Shown here: positions 1 through 8,392 of the stretch, in pieces
How the letters are laid out: each line of letters begins with the position of its first letter
Numbering within the stretch: the stretch's first letter is position 1
Source: Tenacibaculum holothuriorum
Lineage (GTDB): Bacteria > Bacteroidota > Bacteroidia > Flavobacteriales > Flavobacteriaceae
Assembly: GCF_002120225.1 (NCBI RefSeq)
Contig: NZ_LAPZ01000013.1
Coordinates: 47,993-111,992, forward strand
Direction: 5' to 3'
Length of the DNA stretch: 64,000 nucleotides
Translations under genes and position numbers: made by a program
The notes under the pieces: model-generated
Database searches by the model: none
Told to the model about the DNA's origin: nothing
Seen by the model: the letters and a program-made list of their open reading frames with translations, nothing else

Positions 1-1054
1 CTGAATCACCTATGGCATGTGTATTCATTTGATATTCTGAATTTGCAATTCGTTGTGCTAAGTTTTGTAAATCTTCATATGAATTCACTAAGGCTCCAAA
101 GTGTCCTTTTTTGTCGGAATATTCATCTTTTAAGGTAGCCCCACGTGAACCTAAAGCTCCATCTGAATATACTTTTACAGAGCGTACATGCAAACGATCT
201 GTTTTAACAACTCCTTTGTTTAAATAATAATCAAGATTTTCTTTATTGTTGGAAATCATAGCATAAATACGCATTTTTAAATCTCCTGTTTGTTGTAGGC
301 TATCTACTAACTCAATAACTTGTTTGTCTAAACCAGCATCATCAACCGTAGTTAACCCTAAATCAAAACATATTTTCTGAGCATCTTTTAATGCCTGAAT
401 TTGTTCTCTTTTAGATGGTTTAGGTATTTTGATGAAGTTCATTGCATTGTCAATTAAAACCCCTGTTAGTTTACCATCTTTTTGAATAAATTCTCCACCA
501 TCAATTTTTGATTCCGTAGAAATTCCTGCTAAATCAATTGCTTTTTGATTTACAAGTATCGCGTGTCCGTCTATTCTACGAATAGCTACAGGTGTGTTAG
601 GGAAAACACTGTCTAGTTTTTCTTTTGTAGGGAATTCTTTTACTTCCCAATCATTTTGATCCCATCCGCGTCCTGTTATAAAAGTGGTGTTTTTTTCTTT
701 TTGAAAAGCCACCAAACGCTGTAATACATCATCATAACTTTTAGTACCTACCAAGTTTACTTTTTGTTGTTGTAATCCTAATCCATAAAAATGACAATGT
801 CCATCAATAAATCCTGGGTATACAGCATTATTTTGGGCATCTATCGTTTTTAAAGTGGTGTATTTGTTTTGGATTTCTTTATTGGTGCCAACAGCAATAA
901 ATTTACCGTCTTTAATAGCAAAACTTTCTGCTTTGTCAAAGTTGTCGTTTACGGTATATGCATTGGCATTAATAACAATAAGGTCGGCTTTTTCTTGTTG
1001 TTTACAAGAGATTAAAGCAACTGAAAAGAGTAGGAGGAATATAGTTTTTTTCAT
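1..1054 (-). CDS. Amidohydrolase family 3 (YtcJ-like) lipoprotein, C-terminus outside window
   Basis: Reading from ATG at 1054 the frame stays open to the window edge (351 codons). The N-terminus is a lipoprotein signal with the lipobox Cys at residue 17 (ALISCKQQ), so the protein is probably periplasmic and membrane-anchored. A metal-binding HxH lies at residues 86-88 in the motif PGFIDGHCHF, and NTHAIGDS, typical of the second metal-binding His of YtcJ-type imidohydrolases, sits at the truncated end. Members hydrolyse amide or imide bonds; the substrate cannot be told from sequence. It starts 2 bp after the stop of the DoxX-like gene, so the two are probably co-transcribed. The complete protein is expected to be roughly 540 residues; about a third is missing. 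Confidence 0.88.
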   Translation of the reverse strand, partial: MKKTIFLLLFSVALISCKQQEKADLIVINANAYTVNDNFDKAESFAIKDGKFIAVGTNKEIQNKYTTLKTIDAQNNAVYPGFIDGHCHFYGLGLQQQKVNLVGTKSYDDVLQRLVAFQKEKNTTFITGRGWDQNDWEVKEFPTKEKLDSVFPNTPVAIRRIDGHAILVNQKAIDLAGISTESKIDGGEFIQKDGKLTGVLIDNAMNFIKIPKPSKREQIQALKDAQKICFDLGLTTVDDAGLDKQVIELVDSLQQTGDLKMRIYAMISNNKENLDYYLNKGVVKTDRLHVRSVKVYSDGALGSRGATLKDEYSDKKGHFGALVNSYEDLQNLAQRIANSEYQMNTHAIGDS

Positions 1055-1056
1055 AT

Positions 1057-1425
1057 TTATTTTGATTCATTTTTATAAATAACTAATGTCCAACCAATGA
1101 ATAATAATTGAACAATTATTCTAATATATGCTGCGGTTTTTGACCCAATAGCAGGAATCTCTTTAAAGGCATCCCAAATATGAATAGGCATAAAAGCTAT
1201 CATTAATAAGAAAATACCGTAAGCAGATTTTTTCTCATATCCTTTTATAAATAAACCAATTCCTAAGAGAATTTCTATAATTCCAGAAATATAGTTTACA
1301 GCTAATTTTGGTAAGAAATTAGGAATAAATCCGTTGTAAAATTCTGGATTATTAAAGTGATTAAAACCTCCATATATTAAAAAGATTGCTAATAGTATTT
1401 TTAATATTAGTAAGATGTATTTCAT
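1057..1425 (-). CDS. DoxX-like small integral membrane protein
   Basis: 122 residues with four predicted membrane helices (about 4-22, 45-62, 70-86, 97-115). The N-terminal pattern LxIFLIYGGFNHF followed by FYNGFIP matches the DoxX/DUF417-like family, whose members are small four-helix membrane proteins of poorly defined function, sometimes linked to redox or thiosulfate metabolism. It lies between a 69-residue membrane protein and the amidohydrolase lipoprotein on the same strand, with only 2 bp to the latter. The family call is reasonable; no function is claimed. Confidence 0.7.
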   Translation of the reverse strand: MKYILLILKILLAIFLIYGGFNHFNNPEFYNGFIPNFLPKLAVNYISGIIEILLGIGLFIKGYEKKSAYGIFLLMIAFMPIHIWDAFKEIPAIGSKTAAYIRIIVQLLFIGWTLVIYKNESK

Positions 1426-1457
1426 TTATAATGTTTTACTATTATGTAGATGTAATT

Positions 1458-1667
1458 TTAATTGTTGTTTAGATTTTTTTCAAATTGTTTTCTAAAGCTG
1501 TAATTAAAATAAAGCCCCATAAAAATTCCAAAAAAAATAATTTTAAAAAGTAGTTTCCATATTTCAAAATTACCGTTGTCATAATATGTTAATGCAGCTG
1601 TAAAGGTTCCATATCCTATTGCCGAAAAAACACCTGCTTTTATTGCTTTTTTTGTGTAAGGTTGCAT
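1458..1667 (-). CDS. Small membrane protein, unknown function
   Basis: 69 residues. Two hydrophobic stretches are visible (about residues 12-30 and 38-55, the second FKIIFFGIFMGLYFNYSF), and the C-terminus is charged. I do not recognise the family. It is placed 32 bp before the DoxX-like gene on the same strand, with a typical AT-rich start region, so it is likely a real gene in the same transcript. An unannotated chance ORF is the alternative. Confidence 0.55.
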   Translation of the reverse strand: MQPYTKKAIKAGVFSAIGYGTFTAALTYYDNGNFEIWKLLFKIIFFGIFMGLYFNYSFRKQFEKNLNNN

Positions 1668-1721
1668 GTTTTAAATTATTAAAAGACGATTAGTTTAATC
1701 AATGATTATTAAAAAGTGAAT

Positions 1722-3155
1722 TTAAGGCTTTAAAGTTTCGTTGTTGTAAAGGTATTTATCCATTAAATACACAATACTAGCCATTGAGGCACTTCCTAAT
1801 TCTAACTCTCTTTTGTTTACTTTATCAAAAGTATCGGTTGCAGCATGATGGTAATCAAAATATCGTTGTGAATCTGGTCGATATCCTACTAAGGTTACAT
1901 GTTCATCTTTTAAAGGACCTATGTCTGCACCACTACCTCCAGCTGTAATGTCATGTAAGCCATAAGGCGCTAACAATTTTTTCCAACTTTGTAAAAGTTT
2001 TCTGTTCTTTTCATTTGCATCAATTGAAAAACCTCTTGGAGTATGTCCGCCAGCATCCGATTCTAAGGCTCCAATATGTAACTCTCCATTTTCTTTTGCT
2101 AAACGAGCGTATTCTGTAGCTCCTCTTAATCCGTTTTCTTCATTCATAAAAAATACAATACGGATGGTGTTTTTAGGTTGAATATTATTCTTTTTTAATA
2201 AATAAGCTACTTCTAGTGATTGTACAATTCCAGTACCATCGTCATGTGCTCCCTCACCTAAATCCCAAGAATCTAAATGACCTCCAATTACCATAATTTT
2301 ATTTGGATATTCACTTCCTTTTATTTCCCCAACTACGTTATGAGAAGGAGCGTCAGGTAAGTTTTTACAATTTTGTTTGAAATAGAATTTTAAGTTTGGA
2401 TTCTCTTTTAAATGCTTGCTTAAATTTTCTGCTGCTCTTGAACTAATTGCCGCTGTTGGGATATATTCTGATTTCGGAATTTCTCCATAACCCATAGATC
2501 CTGTGTGCGGATAATCGTCAATTCCATTAGTCATAGAACGAACAATTACAGCTTTAGCACCAAATTTACCTACTGTTGCAGCACCTCCATAACGTTGTCC
2601 TACACAACCTCCATAGGCTTTAAAAGTGTTGATTAATGTGTTGTCGAAAGCACCGTTGAAGAATACAATTTTACCTTTTGCTTTCTCTCCTAGTTTTTTA
2701 GCTTCATTTAAGCTTTTTACTTCAATAAGTTCTGCTGTAATACCTTCTTTAGGAGTTGCGATAGAACCTCCTAAAGCACAGATAGGAACATTGATTTTTT
2801 CTCCGTTAAACTCATAATTTGCAACTTCTTTTTCTCCACGTACCCAATGCGGAACCATTACTGGTTGTAGCCAAACAGAATCTAGTCCAACTTCTTTCAT
2901 TAGTTGCTCTCCCCAGATAACTGATTTGGCAGCACCTTCTGAACCAGATAACCTACTACCAATATTTTGTGTTAAATCTCGTAACCATTCATAGGATTTA
3001 CCTTCGGTTAAAGCGGCGTTGAAAATATGTTTTATTTGGGTTGAATCTTTTTTGAATTCAGTAGTTGAAATTGAGCTTTTTGTAGTTTCTTTTGATTCTG
3101 TTTTACAAGAAAAAGCAAGAAAACTAAAAGCTATAAGTGCAAGTGTTTTTTTCAT
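1722..3155 (-). CDS. M28 family zinc metallopeptidase lipoprotein (carboxypeptidase Q-like)
   Basis: 477 residues with a lipobox Cys at residue 17 (FLAFSCKTES), so probably a periplasmic or surface lipoprotein. A PA-like insert spans about 130-260. The M28 catalytic domain follows with zinc ligands in order: His293 and the neighbouring catalytic Asp295 (GGHLDSWD), Asp305 (HDDGTG), Glu339/Glu340 (FMNEENG), Asp367 and a late His at 436-437 (YHHAATDT). This layout is that of the plasma glutamate carboxypeptidase/CPQ group, which releases residues from dipeptides or short peptides. All expected catalytic residues are present. One copy of a 25-bp direct repeat (3175-3199) lies just upstream of its start. 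Confidence 0.93.
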   Translation of the reverse strand: MKKTLALIAFSFLAFSCKTESKETTKSSISTTEFKKDSTQIKHIFNAALTEGKSYEWLRDLTQNIGSRLSGSEGAAKSVIWGEQLMKEVGLDSVWLQPVMVPHWVRGEKEVANYEFNGEKINVPICALGGSIATPKEGITAELIEVKSLNEAKKLGEKAKGKIVFFNGAFDNTLINTFKAYGGCVGQRYGGAATVGKFGAKAVIVRSMTNGIDDYPHTGSMGYGEIPKSEYIPTAAISSRAAENLSKHLKENPNLKFYFKQNCKNLPDAPSHNVVGEIKGSEYPNKIMVIGGHLDSWDLGEGAHDDGTGIVQSLEVAYLLKKNNIQPKNTIRIVFFMNEENGLRGATEYARLAKENGELHIGALESDAGGHTPRGFSIDANEKNRKLLQSWKKLLAPYGLHDITAGGSGADIGPLKDEHVTLVGYRPDSQRYFDYHHAATDTFDKVNKRELELGSASMASIVYLMDKYLYNNETLKP

Positions 3156-3174
3156 TTCAGAAATTTATTAGGAC

Positions 3175-3199
3175 ATAAAACTACAAAATAGAATTAAGA
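3175..3199. repeat. 25-bp direct repeat, copy 1 (DinB cassette boundary)
   Basis: Identical, base for base, to 3718-3742; the two copies lie 543 bp apart and bracket the DinB-like gene. It starts ATAAAACTAC and ends AATTAAGA. Here it sits about 20 bp upstream of the M28 peptidase start and may carry promoter sequence for it. See copy 2 for its overlap with the symporter stop codon. Confidence 0.9.
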
Positions 3200-3207
3200 T
3201 TTTGTAG

Positions 3208-3693
3208 TTAATGTTTATTTCGTTCAATAAAGTAAAATAACATATCTGTTGAAGGTGCTTTTGTTAATTTTAATTGATGGCCGATTGTAATTATTTGACC
3301 ACGATGAAAAGTGCTATGATTCATGCAATGTTTAATTAATTCAAATTGTGGAAATTCACCGCTTAAAAATTTAGTTTTTACTAATCTAGATTCGTTAAAG
3401 TTTTTTTGCTTTTTCACATATTCAAGAAAAGCAATTGATTGCTCTATTAGTTGTCTATACTTATCTTGAACTGAATTTTCTGATGATTCGTTATAAGGAG
3501 ACTGATTTAGAATAGAATAATATAGTATTTGGCCATCTAATATGTGTTTGACCGTTTTTAAGATACTTGAGAAACTTGATTGACAATCTTTAGTAATTAA
3601 TTCTTGATCATTTGATTCAAGCCAAGTAATGATACGTTTATTGGCCCATAAGTTATAAGTAACTAAGTCTATTATTTTATTGTTATCCTCCAT
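3208..3693 (-). CDS. DinB/YfiT-like four-helix protein
   Basis: 161 residues. The typical DinB metal-binding His triad is visible at His50 (TVKHILDGQ), His126 and His130 (MNHSTFHRGQ), and the ending HRGQIITIGHQL is characteristic of the superfamily. DinB-like proteins bind a divalent metal; some act as thiol-dependent S-transferases, but most have no known role. The gene is exactly bracketed by two perfect 25-bp direct repeats (3175-3199 and 3718-3742), the second covering the stop codon of the upstream symporter gene, so the locus looks like an insertion between two formerly adjacent genes. Confidence 0.85.
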   Translation of the reverse strand: MEDNNKIIDLVTYNLWANKRIITWLESNDQELITKDCQSSFSSILKTVKHILDGQILYYSILNQSPYNESSENSVQDKYRQLIEQSIAFLEYVKKQKNFNESRLVKTKFLSGEFPQFELIKHCMNHSTFHRGQIITIGHQLKLTKAPSTDMLFYFIERNKH

Positions 3694-3717
3694 TGAATTT
3701 CTACTTATAGGTAAGTT

Positions 3718-3742
3718 ATAAAACTACAAAATAGAATTAAGA
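3718..3742. repeat. 25-bp direct repeat, copy 2 (overlaps symporter stop codon)
   Basis: Perfect copy of 3175-3199. On the minus strand it holds the last Ser codon (its last two bases) and the stop codon of the symporter gene (TCT TAA) followed by TTCTATTTTG, an AT-rich element that could act as a promoter -7 region for the DinB-like gene. The part of the repeat that overlaps coding sequence here is non-coding in copy 1, which suggests that this site is the original and copy 1 arose by duplication. Confidence 0.9.
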
Positions 3743-5290
3743 ATTTTTATGAATAGCTGTTTTATATCTTTTTAATTCTTTAATGACCTTAGGAGCAAGT
3801 AGAATAAGCCCAATCATATTAGGAACCATCATAGAAAAAACCATTGCGTCTGAAAAATCGATAACAGCGTTTAATGTAGCTGCAGCTCCTATAACAGTGA
3901 AAATGCAAAAGATGATTTTATAAATATTTCCTGTTCTTTTTTCTCTTCCGAAGAGATAAGACCACGCTTGGTAACCATAATAAGACCAAGAAATCATTGA
4001 AGAAAAGGCAAATAAAATTACTGCAACTGTAAGTACATAAGGAAACCAAGAAATACCGCTTTCTAAAGCTTTTGAGGTTAAAATAGCGCCTTGTTCAAAA
4101 GATACTTCGTTACCAGCTGTTATTTGTCCAGTAATAATTAAGGCTAAGGCTGTCATGGTACAAACAATTACTGTATCAATAAATGGTTCCAATAAAGCAA
4201 CTAAACCTTCACTTGCTGCATAGTTCGTTTTTACAGCAGCATGGGCAATTGATGAAGAGCCGATACCCGCCTCATTAGAAAATGCTCCTCTACGAAATCC
4301 TTGAATCATCACCCCTATAATTCCGCCTGCAATTCCTGTCGGATTAAATGCACCTTGTATAATTTCGTTTATTGCATATGGTATTTGAGTATAATTCATT
4401 ACTAAAATAGTAACTACCGCAAGAATGTAAACCACAACCATTACAGGTACAACTTTATCGGTTACTTTGGCTATTTTCTTAATACCGCCAATAATTACAA
4501 TTCCTGCAAAAATTGCCATGACTAAACCAAATAACCATCCTTTTCCATAGATAAAACTCTGTTCACCTCCAGTTACATATTCAAACAATTTAAAAGCTTG
4601 GTTTACTTGAAACATATTTCCTCCTCCAAAAGAACCCCCAACACACATGATGGCAAATAGAATAGAAAGTCCTTTTCCTATTTTACTATATCCAATTTCT
4701 TTTAGACCGTTTTTTAAATAATACATAGGTCCGCCAAAAACGGTTCCGTCTGTTTCAATTTCTCGGTATTTAACTCCTAAAGTACATTCTACAAATTTAG
4801 AAGCCATTCCTAAGAGTCCAACGACAATCATCCAAAAAGTAGCACCAGCTCCTCCAATGGATAAAGCAATGGCAACTCCAGCAATATTTCCTAATCCAAC
4901 AGTAGCAGAGAGTGCAGCAGTTAAAGCTTGAAAGTGTGAAACTTCTCCGTCTCCTTCCACCTTAATAGTTTCAGGAATATCACTTTTATTTTCAGGTTTG
5001 TCTACACTATCATATTTACCTCGAACTACATTGATAGCAGTTGTAAATCCGCTAAAATTTATTCCTTTGAAATAGATAGAAAAATAGGTTGCTCCACCCA
5101 CAAGAATAATAAGAACCCAAGGAATTGAAATGTTTTCAGTAATTGGAATTTGATATAAAATAGTATCGGTAAACCAACTGGTAGCATTGTGAAATGATTG
5201 ATTGATTTTTTGATCTAGTGTTTGTTGATTTTCTTGCGCATTTATTGAAAAAGACAAGAAAATGATGAAGAATGAGATAAACCGTTTCAT
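3737..5290 (-). CDS. Alanine or glycine:cation symporter (AGCS family)
   Basis: 517 residues. After a signal-like segment (to about residue 18) and a short periplasmic stretch come about ten membrane helices. Family hallmarks are visible: GLGNIAGVAIAL with GGAGATFWM, FGGPMYYLKNG, and FSNEAGIGSSSIAHAAVKT. AGCS proteins take up alanine or glycine with Na+ (or H+) across the inner membrane. The N-terminal extension of about 50 residues before the first transport helix is common in Bacteroidota members. Its stop codon lies inside one copy of a 25-bp direct repeat. Confidence 0.93.
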   Translation of the reverse strand: MKRFISFFIIFLSFSINAQENQQTLDQKINQSFHNATSWFTDTILYQIPITENISIPWVLIILVGGATYFSIYFKGINFSGFTTAINVVRGKYDSVDKPENKSDIPETIKVEGDGEVSHFQALTAALSATVGLGNIAGVAIALSIGGAGATFWMIVVGLLGMASKFVECTLGVKYREIETDGTVFGGPMYYLKNGLKEIGYSKIGKGLSILFAIMCVGGSFGGGNMFQVNQAFKLFEYVTGGEQSFIYGKGWLFGLVMAIFAGIVIIGGIKKIAKVTDKVVPVMVVVYILAVVTILVMNYTQIPYAINEIIQGAFNPTGIAGGIIGVMIQGFRRGAFSNEAGIGSSSIAHAAVKTNYAASEGLVALLEPFIDTVIVCTMTALALIITGQITAGNEVSFEQGAILTSKALESGISWFPYVLTVAVILFAFSSMISWSYYGYQAWSYLFGREKRTGNIYKIIFCIFTVIGAAATLNAVIDFSDAMVFSMMVPNMIGLILLAPKVIKELKRYKTAIHKNS

Positions 5291-5407
5291 TATTTGGAAA
5301 TTAAAATTGATGGTTGCTAAATTGCTTACAATCAGTTTTAAATGAAAGGTTACGTAGTGGTGTTTTTTTAGTTTTTAGTGCTTAAGTATATGATTAAGTA
5401 TGTAGTT

Positions 5408-6550
5408 TTAATCACATTTTATCGTTGCAAACTGTAATAAATCATTATTTACAGCATAGGTGATTAATTGCTCTTTTCCACCAGAACCAGAAACATTTAA
5501 TGCTTTTTTAATTTGATAAATGTGTGCTTGAAATCCGTCTACACTAATGTTCATTGCTTCTGCAATTTCAGTATAAGATTTTTTAGTACCACAAACACCT
5601 AAGTTGGCTAAAACTTCTTTTTGTCGATCTGATAATTCAACTTTTGATGATTTTTTTAGCTTTTTATATTTCTTTTTTTGCTGTTGAATTTCAGATTTGA
5701 GGTGTTTAATAGTGTCTAAATGACTTTCGTTCGCTATTAATAGAGTTTCTTTATCTTTTTCTAGCTTATTTTTTCGTTCTTTTATTTTGACGAATTCAGA
5801 TTGTTGTTCTTCTTTTTCCGCCAATAATTTCCAGCTATATAATAAGATGGTAAATAACAAGATGAACAAAAATTTAAATGAAAGTGCTGTAACTATTCCT
5901 AATGTATTCCATGAGTTGAGGTTCATCCAATTTTGTACATTTTCGGTAGGAAAAATTCGATGTGTAACTGCAATAATGATTAAAACAAAAAGTATAAATG
6001 TTGGAAGATACATAAATTGCATTCCTCTATTTTTAAATGCTTTGTTTAATTCTTGTAGAAGAGCAAAAGCCACTACGAGAGAAATAGGAATATCTATCAG
6101 CCAAATAACATTGTTGCTTGAGTTTTCTTGATTTCCGCCATAAAACGATATTAAGAATACAGAGGCAATCATGAGTAGGATTCCACCGAAAATCATAAAG
6201 ACTTCTTTGTTAGAAAATCGTTCTATAATTCGAATTACTAAATTCCTTTTTTCATAATGTTTTATGGAAGGAATTGACATTAGAATAAACAAAGAGTTTA
6301 GTAATGAGAATAAAACTCCTAAGCTAACAATAATTTTATGCTGGTTATCGAAACCAAAAATAGATATTAACACAATGTTTAAAAAAGCGCCTAATCCCCA
6401 AGAAAAAATAGCTAAAGAAAACCACTGAATTCCTTGTACCGATTTAATATTGGTACTTCTATTTTTTTCTTTTACATAAATTCGTTGAATTACAAAGGCA
6501 GTAACCAAACAAACTATGGCTGTAATATAATTAGATACTAAGACAAACAT
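5408..6550 (-). CDS. Membrane-anchored LuxR-type HTH regulator
   Basis: 380 residues. The first ~245 hold about seven hydrophobic helices; a highly charged coiled coil (about 246-305, rich in KEKD and QQQKKKYKK) leads to a C-terminal GerE/LuxR HTH (about 308-372: LSDRQKEVLANLGVCGTKKSY, TEIAEAMNISVDGFQAHIYQIKKAL). There is no receiver or kinase domain, so the protein appears to be a one-component membrane-tethered DNA-binding regulator. It follows the outer-membrane barrel gene by 29 bp on the same strand and probably belongs to the TPR-barrel transcript. Its signal and target are unknown. Confidence 0.8.
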   Translation of the reverse strand: MFVLVSNYITAIVCLVTAFVIQRIYVKEKNRSTNIKSVQGIQWFSLAIFSWGLGAFLNIVLISIFGFDNQHKIIVSLGVLFSLLNSLFILMSIPSIKHYEKRNLVIRIIERFSNKEVFMIFGGILLMIASVFLISFYGGNQENSSNNVIWLIDIPISLVVAFALLQELNKAFKNRGMQFMYLPTFILFVLIIIAVTHRIFPTENVQNWMNLNSWNTLGIVTALSFKFLFILLFTILLYSWKLLAEKEEQQSEFVKIKERKNKLEKDKETLLIANESHLDTIKHLKSEIQQQKKKYKKLKKSSKVELSDRQKEVLANLGVCGTKKSYTEIAEAMNISVDGFQAHIYQIKKALNVSGSGGKEQLITYAVNNDLLQFATIKCD

Positions 6551-6579
6551 TCTTCGAATGTAAGACTTTTCTGTTAACT

Positions 6580-8355
6580 TTAGAAAAGAGAATCAAACTT
6601 CCAAGTTAAACCTGCCATCGCTTGAAAACCTTGTACATTAAAATTCGTAAAACGTTGATAGTTGTTGTTTAACACATTGTTTAAATTAAGATATGCAGAA
6701 AAAGAATCACTAAAATTATAGCCTCCGTTTAAGTTTAGGTCAACATAACTTTTTAAGCTAACAACATTGAACGGAGCAGGAGCATTACCCACATATTGAA
6801 CTCCTTTCCTAGACCCAACGAAAAATAAATTTCCGCCAGCATACCACTTTTTAGCTTTATATGTTCCAAAAACTTCTGCTTTTACTTCTGGTAAATTCCA
6901 AGGATGTTGTTGATTGGTTAATGTATATTTATTGAATTCGAAATTGGCTCCTAAGACAGTATTTTTGTCAAAGTCGTATTCAACTTCTCCAAATACTGAA
7001 ATGGTTTTCATATCGTCGTAAAGTACTCTAAACGAGTTTCCGAATTCGTAACCAAAGAATGTGAAACCACCATTAGACACTGAGTTCCCATCAGATTTTG
7101 AATAGTTTAAAGAATAAAACGGATTATCTTCAGTATCGCTATAACTTGCTTTTACATTATAGCTAAGTTGTTGGCTTAATTTACCACGAATACCACCAAA
7201 TGCTGCATGTTTTTGATTTGTTTGTACTACATTTAGCGTAGGAGAAACAAAAGGATTTTCTTTAGCTAAACTACGGTAACTGTTGGTAGTTAAATCACCA
7301 GTAGCACCAACAAAAACATTAGCAAAATCTTTTACTACTGGATAGGAAACTTCTACATCTGGATAGATGAAAAATTGATTTACACTATTTTGCAGGTCTA
7401 ATGAAAAATACGCTTTAGCTCCTAATTTTACCAAGAAATTTTTCGCCAAAAAAGAATAGGTTGGATGTGCTCCTAATGTTAAAAAACGATGTTTGATTTC
7501 GTCAGTATTTTCATAAGCTTGTACAAATTTACCTCCCACAAAATTAATCGCAGTATTTAAGTGTAAGTCATTTAAATCTCTGTGTATTCCATCTAAAGGA
7601 AATGTAAATTGTACGTTAGCATCAGCAGAAAATTCACTGCTTTCTAAAGCATCAGCAAAAAATCCGATAGAAATATTTCCTTCGTTTATATATGACTCTT
7701 CAAAATTAATTTGACCAGTTACGTTGTAAAAACCATAGGTTTGTGCTTCTTCAATAGCGTCAATAGCTATGTTTGAATAGGTAATATTGGTTGGGAGTCC
7801 GTACCAATTGTATTTATCTCTATCAATGTTTAATCCTATTTTCCAATCAAAATAACGATCGGTTTGTTTGTAGAATAGATTTAATTTAGCATTGTAAAAA
7901 GTACTGCTAAGTTGTGTGTTTGCAACAGGATCTATCGATAAGTTAAACTTAGCATAAGCTCCTAATTCACTATTGTAATATTCACTTTGACGGATAAATG
8001 TTTCGAAAGAAGGTGCTACGTTATTACCAAAACCAATTGATAAATAATTAGCAAAAAGACGTTCTCTTTTTCCTAAATCGATCTTTTTCATTGTTCCACT
8101 TTTAGGAATAAATGTAGATGCTACAGGAACCGAGAAAATACTATATTCTAGTTCTTTCTTTTTAGTTTGTTTGGTATGTGTTACTTGTGGCTTTTGCTTA
8201 ATTTTAAAAGCATCGGTAACTTTTGGTACGTAAGAAGTAACAACATTAACAACTTCAGTTTTTATACTGTCGTTTGCTTTTTTTGTTGGATTTTTTTCTT
8301 GTGCATTTACAAATGCAGTAAAAAGTATTAAAAGTGATGTTATAAACTTTTTCAT
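6580..8355 (-). CDS. Outer-membrane beta-barrel protein, TonB-receptor-like without plug
   Basis: 591 residues with a 19-residue signal peptide ending VNAQ. Residues 20-90 are low-complexity and contain a TonB-box-like string (EVVNVVTSYVP, about 34-44); beta-strand-rich barrel sequence begins near residue 95 and continues to the end, which closes with aromatic/hydrophobic LTWKFDSLF as in outer-membrane barrels. A full TonB-dependent receptor has a ~120-residue plug between TonB box and barrel; I see none here. Databases may call it TonB-dependent receptor by barrel similarity. It sits 37 bp downstream of the large TPR gene, with which it probably forms a unit. Confidence 0.78.
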   Translation of the reverse strand: MKKFITSLLILFTAFVNAQEKNPTKKANDSIKTEVVNVVTSYVPKVTDAFKIKQKPQVTHTKQTKKKELEYSIFSVPVASTFIPKSGTMKKIDLGKRERLFANYLSIGFGNNVAPSFETFIRQSEYYNSELGAYAKFNLSIDPVANTQLSSTFYNAKLNLFYKQTDRYFDWKIGLNIDRDKYNWYGLPTNITYSNIAIDAIEEAQTYGFYNVTGQINFEESYINEGNISIGFFADALESSEFSADANVQFTFPLDGIHRDLNDLHLNTAINFVGGKFVQAYENTDEIKHRFLTLGAHPTYSFLAKNFLVKLGAKAYFSLDLQNSVNQFFIYPDVEVSYPVVKDFANVFVGATGDLTTNSYRSLAKENPFVSPTLNVVQTNQKHAAFGGIRGKLSQQLSYNVKASYSDTEDNPFYSLNYSKSDGNSVSNGGFTFFGYEFGNSFRVLYDDMKTISVFGEVEYDFDKNTVLGANFEFNKYTLTNQQHPWNLPEVKAEVFGTYKAKKWYAGGNLFFVGSRKGVQYVGNAPAPFNVVSLKSYVDLNLNGGYNFSDSFSAYLNLNNVLNNNYQRFTNFNVQGFQAMAGLTWKFDSLF

Positions 8356-8392
8356 GTAGTAAAATCTTAAATTAAAACCAGTGTTCGTTAGG

